Positions 60,935 to 64,000 of a stretch of DNA of 64,000 nucleotides are shown piece after piece. The notes under the pieces are model-generated. The model saw nothing but the letters and a program-made list of their open reading frames with translations. It was not told the origin of the DNA and ran no database searches. The translations under genes and the position numbers were made by a program. Origin of the DNA: Kribbella catacumbae DSM 19601. Its GTDB lineage: Bacteria; Actinomycetota; Actinomycetes; Propionibacteriales; Kribbellaceae. The DNA lies in the NCBI RefSeq assembly GCF_000372465.1, contig NZ_AQUZ01000002.1:62160-126159 (forward strand), written 5' to 3'. Every line of letters starts with the position of its first letter. The first letter of the stretch is position 1.

Positions 60935-60977
60935 ATCCTGATAGTCATTCAATAGTCTATTGAATGACTATCTGGAT
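60935..60977. promoter_or_regulatory. Long AT-rich palindrome upstream of the topoisomerase gene
   Basis: GATAGTCATTCAATAG (60940-60955) and its exact complement (60957-60972) flank a single T. One mismatch outward (60939/60973), the symmetry continues for ATCC/GGAT to 60935 and 60977. This 43-base dyad in GC-rich DNA sits between the topoisomerase start (60889) and the end of the accessory gene (61084). Candidate operator of the ribbon-helix-helix protein or part of oriT. Confidence 0.7.
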
Positions 60978-61083
60978 GGTTCGAGTGTTGAGGTGAGGAC
61001 GTGGATCGGTCGCGACTACTGCGGTCGGAGCTTCCATGCGCCGGATGCTGATCTCGTGCTGCCGGCCGGCCGCGGCTCCGTGC

Positions 61084-62244
61084 TCACCGGATTGGCCTTC
61101 CGTCCCGGTCGTCCTCGAACTTGCTGCGTTTCCGCGTCTCATCCCGGGCTCTGTCGCGAATATAGATCGCGTCCTGGTGCGTGATCGGCGCGTCATGGAT
61201 GTTGTGCGAACCGCGCAGGAAGTTCACGGTGCGATCGGCGATCGAGTACGCCACCGATTGCTCGATGACAGCGCTGGTCCGCTGAATGGCTGTCGCCATC
61301 GCGTGCAGACGCTCCAGCTGGGCGGTGCGCTCGTGCTCCAGTTGCTCGAGGGTATCGATGCGCCTGGCAATCGAACCGAGCAACGGGTCCTGTGAGCGGA
61401 ACAGCTCGACGGCCGCTTGCGTCGCCGGGTCCGCTTCCATGCGCACGTCCAGCTGGGCCAGCAAGAATGCCGTCACCAGAGCACCCTGGCTCAGCCGCCG
61501 GCTGAACGCCTCGGCCACCTTGTCGCTGACACGTCGCTCGCGTATGGCCGCGGAGCGAAGCTGCAGGCGCAGCGCATCCACGAGCGGGCGAGGAAGGTTC
61601 CGCACCATGGGCTGGCTCGCCAGACCGATGATCCGGAAACCTGACTCCGGCAGGGATTCGGCAGTACCGCTGCCGCAGCCCCTTGTCCCGGTTGCCGCCT
61701 GGATCGCGTCCTGCTGGTCGGTCTTGCGGTGCGCTGACACCGCGGACACGGTCAGGTGATCGAGGTTCCGCTCGTCCTCGGCGTCCAGCACCGCATCGAG
61801 CTCCTGAGGTGCTCTGATCTCTGGCCGTGGACCACTCGTATCTGTGCCATCCGATCGGGGAGACGTCGCGGCTGGTTGCTGTGGGTCCGGTAGGGGCGCC
61901 GATGTACCGCCGCCCGACGAGCTGCTGCGGCGCGGGCTACCGCCGTGGTTCGTCGGACTTCCCGCGCCCACTGCCTCAAGCCCATCGTGCGCCGCTCTCT
62001 CGGGGGTGGGCTTGTCGGGCACCGGCTCGGACGCCGGGGGGCCGGCTGCCTGCCCAACATGAGTGGCATCTTCAATCGGTGGTTCGGCAACGTCGAAGGT
62101 CGGCTCGTCGTATCCGGCTCCCTCGGCCGGCGGAGGGGTTCCCGCGCCGGTCCGCCGGAACTCGTCGAGGAAGGATGTGTCGACCTCCATGGAGTCGTTG
62201 GCCTTCGCGTCATCGAGCAGGTCCTGAAAACTGCCGCCACCCAT
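61084..62244 (-). CDS. Conjugation accessory protein of unknown family
   Basis: A 386-residue protein. ATG 62244 is supported by GGGGAG eight bases upstream; it follows the ribbon-helix-helix gene with overlapping signals. The first ~150 residues are Pro/Ser-rich and probably disordered (start MGGGSFQDLLDDAKANDSME). The C-terminal half is helical, with IGLASQPMVRNLPRPLVDAL, and a coiled coil in TLEQLEHERTAQLERLHAMA. It ends with charged DRARDETRKRSKFEDDRDGR. It might be a relaxosome or coupling component. Confidence 0.6.
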   Translation of the reverse strand: MGGGSFQDLLDDAKANDSMEVDTSFLDEFRRTGAGTPPPAEGAGYDEPTFDVAEPPIEDATHVGQAAGPPASEPVPDKPTPERAAHDGLEAVGAGSPTNHGGSPRRSSSSGGGTSAPLPDPQQPAATSPRSDGTDTSGPRPEIRAPQELDAVLDAEDERNLDHLTVSAVSAHRKTDQQDAIQAATGTRGCGSGTAESLPESGFRIIGLASQPMVRNLPRPLVDALRLQLRSAAIRERRVSDKVAEAFSRRLSQGALVTAFLLAQLDVRMEADPATQAAVELFRSQDPLLGSIARRIDTLEQLEHERTAQLERLHAMATAIQRTSAVIEQSVAYSIADRTVNFLRGSHNIHDAPITHQDAIYIRDRARDETRKRSKFEDDRDGRPIR

Positions 62245-62246
62245 GA

Positions 62247-62585
62247 TCACAACTCCCCGTCCTCGGCATCGAGCAGATAGTTGTCGCCTCGAGTGAGGCC
62301 GATGAGGGAGTCGAAGCCCTGTGTGACAACCCGCTCGAGATTCGCGCTGTTCGTCGACAAAGCCTTGACCTCGTCGACCAGCTGATTGAGCCGGGCGATC
62401 TCAAGGGTCGGCAGGTCGTAGTCCAGGTTCTCGCGCCGGATCTTCTCGTCGACAGCCTCGGCCATGTACTCGTTGACCGACGTGTAGCCGCGGCGCTGGG
62501 CCCAGTACTCCGCCCGCTGCTTGACGTCCGGATGGAGGCGCACGACCGCGCGCTCCCGGCGATCCTGGTTGACGACTGCCGACAT
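62247..62585 (-). CDS. Ribbon-helix-helix DNA-binding protein
   Basis: A 112-residue protein with a RHH fold at the N-terminus: RAVVRLHPDVKQRAEYWAQR then GYTSVNEYMAEAVDEKI, i.e. a short beta strand followed by two helices. The C-terminal part is helical (LNQLVDEVKALSTNSANLER). Such proteins act as relaxosome (MobC/TraM-like) factors or autoregulators in conjugative elements. GGGGAGG lies six bases before ATG 62585. The palindrome at 60935-60977 and the AT-rich region upstream (62610-62670) are candidate targets. Confidence 0.8.
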   Translation of the reverse strand: MSAVVNQDRRERAVVRLHPDVKQRAEYWAQRRGYTSVNEYMAEAVDEKIRRENLDYDLPTLEIARLNQLVDEVKALSTNSANLERVVTQGFDSLIGLTRGDNYLLDAEDGEL

Positions 62586-62868
62586 GCTGAACCTCCCCGG
62601 TGAGCATCCACGTCCTTTATGAATACATCATACTAAGCCATTTAGATACCCATGTAATGTCGATCTGATGGTTCATTGTGCCTGCGGGTCGGCTTGGGCT
62701 AGTGAGATCGACAGAGTCGATCCGGGATCTCAGCGAAGAAGAAACCTGGTTGGTTGCAGGGCGCCCGGTTGAGTCCGGGCGCCGGAACCCGCAGCACTAC
62801 GCGTGCGCAGGACCTCCAATGACCACTGCAGGTCTCATCCATCGACACGACATTGAGGACCATCTGCC
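62586..62868. other. Divergent AT-rich promoter region
   Basis: 283 bases between the leftward conjugation operon and the rightward small genes. Around 62620-62660 the base composition drops to AT-rich. On the minus strand TTACAT and TAGTAT spaced 16 bases could serve as -35/-10 for the ribbon-helix-helix operon. No gene seen. Confidence 0.45.
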
Positions 62869-63138
62869 ATGCCCACAAAGACCATGACCCGAATCGACGC
62901 CGGACTGATCACCCTGAACCTTCCGGTGAGCTCAGACGGCGGAACCTGGTACCAGATCCCGTTCAAAGGCGAGAGCGCCACGTACGTCGACCGCCAGGCA
63001 GCCGCATACGTCATCGCCTACGGGGACCGGGTGGACATCGCCATCGACGAGAACACCGACTGGTCACGATTCCCGACAACCTTTGACGCCCTGTGCGCCA
63101 ACGTGCCCGTCTACGCAGTGGAGTACGCGCAGGCCTGA
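62869..63138 (+). CDS. Small hypothetical protein of the element
   Basis: An 89-residue protein: MPTKTMTRIDAGLITLNLPV, then GGTWYQIPFKGESATYVDRQ and AYGDRVDIAIDENTDW. GAGGACC lies upstream of ATG 62869. No cysteines or membrane segments. Its position at the head of a rightward group of small genes beside the conjugation operon is all that hints at a role. Unknown family. Confidence 0.55.
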   Translation: MPTKTMTRIDAGLITLNLPVSSDGGTWYQIPFKGESATYVDRQAAAYVIAYGDRVDIAIDENTDWSRFPTTFDALCANVPVYAVEYAQA

Positions 63139-63185
63139 TCCACGTACTCGCTCACCCACGTCCCGAAGCGGGAGCACCGATCACC

Positions 63186-63659
63186 ATGTCATTCCTCGAA
63201 CGCATCGGCTACCTCGAGACCAAGGGACAGGAGCAGGCGCGACTCGCCCAGTCCCCCGAGGGCTCGACCAACCACTACCTGTCCACGCTGCCGATCACTC
63301 TTGCCGACTGGCCCCAAGACATGCTGGTCGAGCTGCCCTGGAAGCCGCCGCGCACCACGGAACCGCACCGTGTCGTCGTTGTCCCCCTCGACTACCGGCC
63401 GGACTCGCGGCCTGGTCGCGTTGACAAGGAGCCGTTGCCGCGCAAGCGCAACAGCGGTGCGTGGAGCTGTGCTGTGGTCTCGTCCGACCACCCGAGCTAT
63501 CCGGCCGGCGGCTATCGCATCGTCGTGTCAGCCGCCGAGATCGCGCGCGGCCGCAGGGTCGACCTCGCCGGCGTCCTGGTCAGTCCGAAACCGACCCCAG
63601 CGATAGCCACGTGCAAAAGCACGGCTGGGCGGTCCAATGGAAGTGGGATGCCGTCATGA
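63186..63659 (+). CDS. Hypothetical protein of the element
   Basis: A 157-residue protein starting at ATG 63186 with GGGAG upstream. It reads MSFLERIGYLETKGQEQARL, with EPHRVVVVPLDYRPD in the middle and GAWSCAVVSSDHPSYPAGGY, then IVVSAAEIARGRRVDLAGVL. It is soluble and basic. Its stop overlaps the start of the next gene (ATGA), so both are coupled. Unknown function. Confidence 0.6.
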   Translation: MSFLERIGYLETKGQEQARLAQSPEGSTNHYLSTLPITLADWPQDMLVELPWKPPRTTEPHRVVVVPLDYRPDSRPGRVDKEPLPRKRNSGAWSCAVVSSDHPSYPAGGYRIVVSAAEIARGRRVDLAGVLVSPKPTPAIATCKSTAGRSNGSGMPS

Positions 63660-63964
63660 GCACCGCTACTTTCACCGACAAGCTCGGCGCCACCGGCCGC
63701 ACCGGAGAGCAGGTGATCGTGCCGATCTGCAACGACGACGGGCTGCCTCAGCTCGCGATCGCCGAGGTGGTCGAAGTTGTCGTGCGGGAGCCCAATCCAT
63801 TCGCTTCCGAACTGAGCGTGCGCACGCGCGTCGGCGACGACGAAAGCTGCGTCTACGAGCCCGACGAGATCGTCATTCTCGCTGCGGCCGGCACCGCGCC
63901 ATGGGGTACGGCTATCGGTCCGGCGGCGAGACAAGCCAGCTCGCTGACAACGACTTCTCGATGA
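63656..63964 (+). CDS. Small acidic hypothetical protein of the element
   Basis: A 102-residue protein coupled to the preceding gene by ATGA overlap. It reads MSTATFTDKLGATGRTGEQV, LPQLAIAEVVEVVVREPNPF and VYEPDEIVILAAAGTAPWG. The beta-rich middle and acidic charge suggest a small soluble domain; no known family. The last ~36 bases of the window after its stop hold a GAGGAG and may lead into another gene outside the window. Confidence 0.55.
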   Translation: MSTATFTDKLGATGRTGEQVIVPICNDDGLPQLAIAEVVEVVVREPNPFASELSVRTRVGDDESCVYEPDEIVILAAAGTAPWGTAIGPAARQASSLTTTSR

Positions 63965-64000
63965 CGTGCATGAGGAGCACCTGCAACACCATCCCTGTGC

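Overview
This 64 kb window is GC-rich, tightly packed DNA with actinobacterial hallmarks: ECF sigma factor/RskA-type anti-sigma pairs, a DipZ protein, a GAF-ANTAR regulator, a class E-like sortase, many GTG starts and ATGA/GTGA overlaps. The exact genus cannot be read from the sequence. Nocardioidaceae/Kribbellaceae-like organisms are a reasonable guess and no more. I saw no rRNA, tRNA, CRISPR array or insertion-sequence transposase.

Region 1 (1-14.6 kb) is mixed chromosomal and accessory DNA. It holds the end of a dCTP deaminase-fold gene, a glycosyltransferase and a serine hydrolase. A DUF6624-type gene follows whose two halves (3000-3338 and 7483-7684) are separated by about 4.1 kb carrying a MerR-MerT-like-YnfA-SnoaL unit and two TauE/SafE exporters. 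Next come a GNAT enzyme, a probable two-gene defence unit (an AbiTii-domain protein and a three-helix membrane protein sharing an NHFHG-x-x-NVAI motif), an MFS transporter, a membrane diguanylate cyclase and a sigma-like protein.

Region 2 (14.6-34.8 kb) is the most coherent part. It encodes thioredoxin and thioredoxin reductase, DipZ, a fasciclin-domain lipoprotein, a Tat-exported small protein with DUF4331 and a His-rich protein, a SigK-like factor with RskA plus a second orphan RskA, three ferritin-like proteins (two with Tat signals), MntH, a sortase, TatA/TatB, a second ECF/anti-sigma pair and a diiron desaturase-like protein. Seven sites in front of these genes share a promoter pattern close to CCATCC-N15-CCGAA(T/G/C), always with exactly 15 bases between the hexamers; an eighth, weaker site precedes dipZ. 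The pattern resembles the mycobacterial SigK promoter as I recall it, and the gene content (dipZ, fasciclin/MPT70-MPT83 type, sigK, rskA) matches the mycobacterial SigK regulon. I read this as one envelope redox and metal-handling regulon. It includes a 37-residue peptide gene (14684-14797) with its own copy of the promoter.

Region 3 (34.8-50.9 kb) looks like a defence and decay zone of an integrated element. A three-gene recombinase cluster is followed by a 2203-residue STAND NTPase with a Cap4/DUF4297-like nuclease domain (Avs-like), a PIN-domain nuclease, CutA, a DUF2726 nuclease-fold protein, gene fragments (including a transketolase-type pseudogene) and small hypothetical genes.

Region 4 (50.9-64 kb) is a conjugation module read mostly leftwards: a ribbon-helix-helix protein, an accessory protein, a topoisomerase IA with three C-terminal repeats, a degenerate metallophosphoesterase, a PrgI/VirB4-N-like membrane protein, a VirB4-like protein that has lost its Walker motifs and a large TrbL/VirB6-like membrane protein. 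A near-perfect AT-rich palindrome lies upstream of the topoisomerase gene. Three small unknown genes run rightwards at the end.
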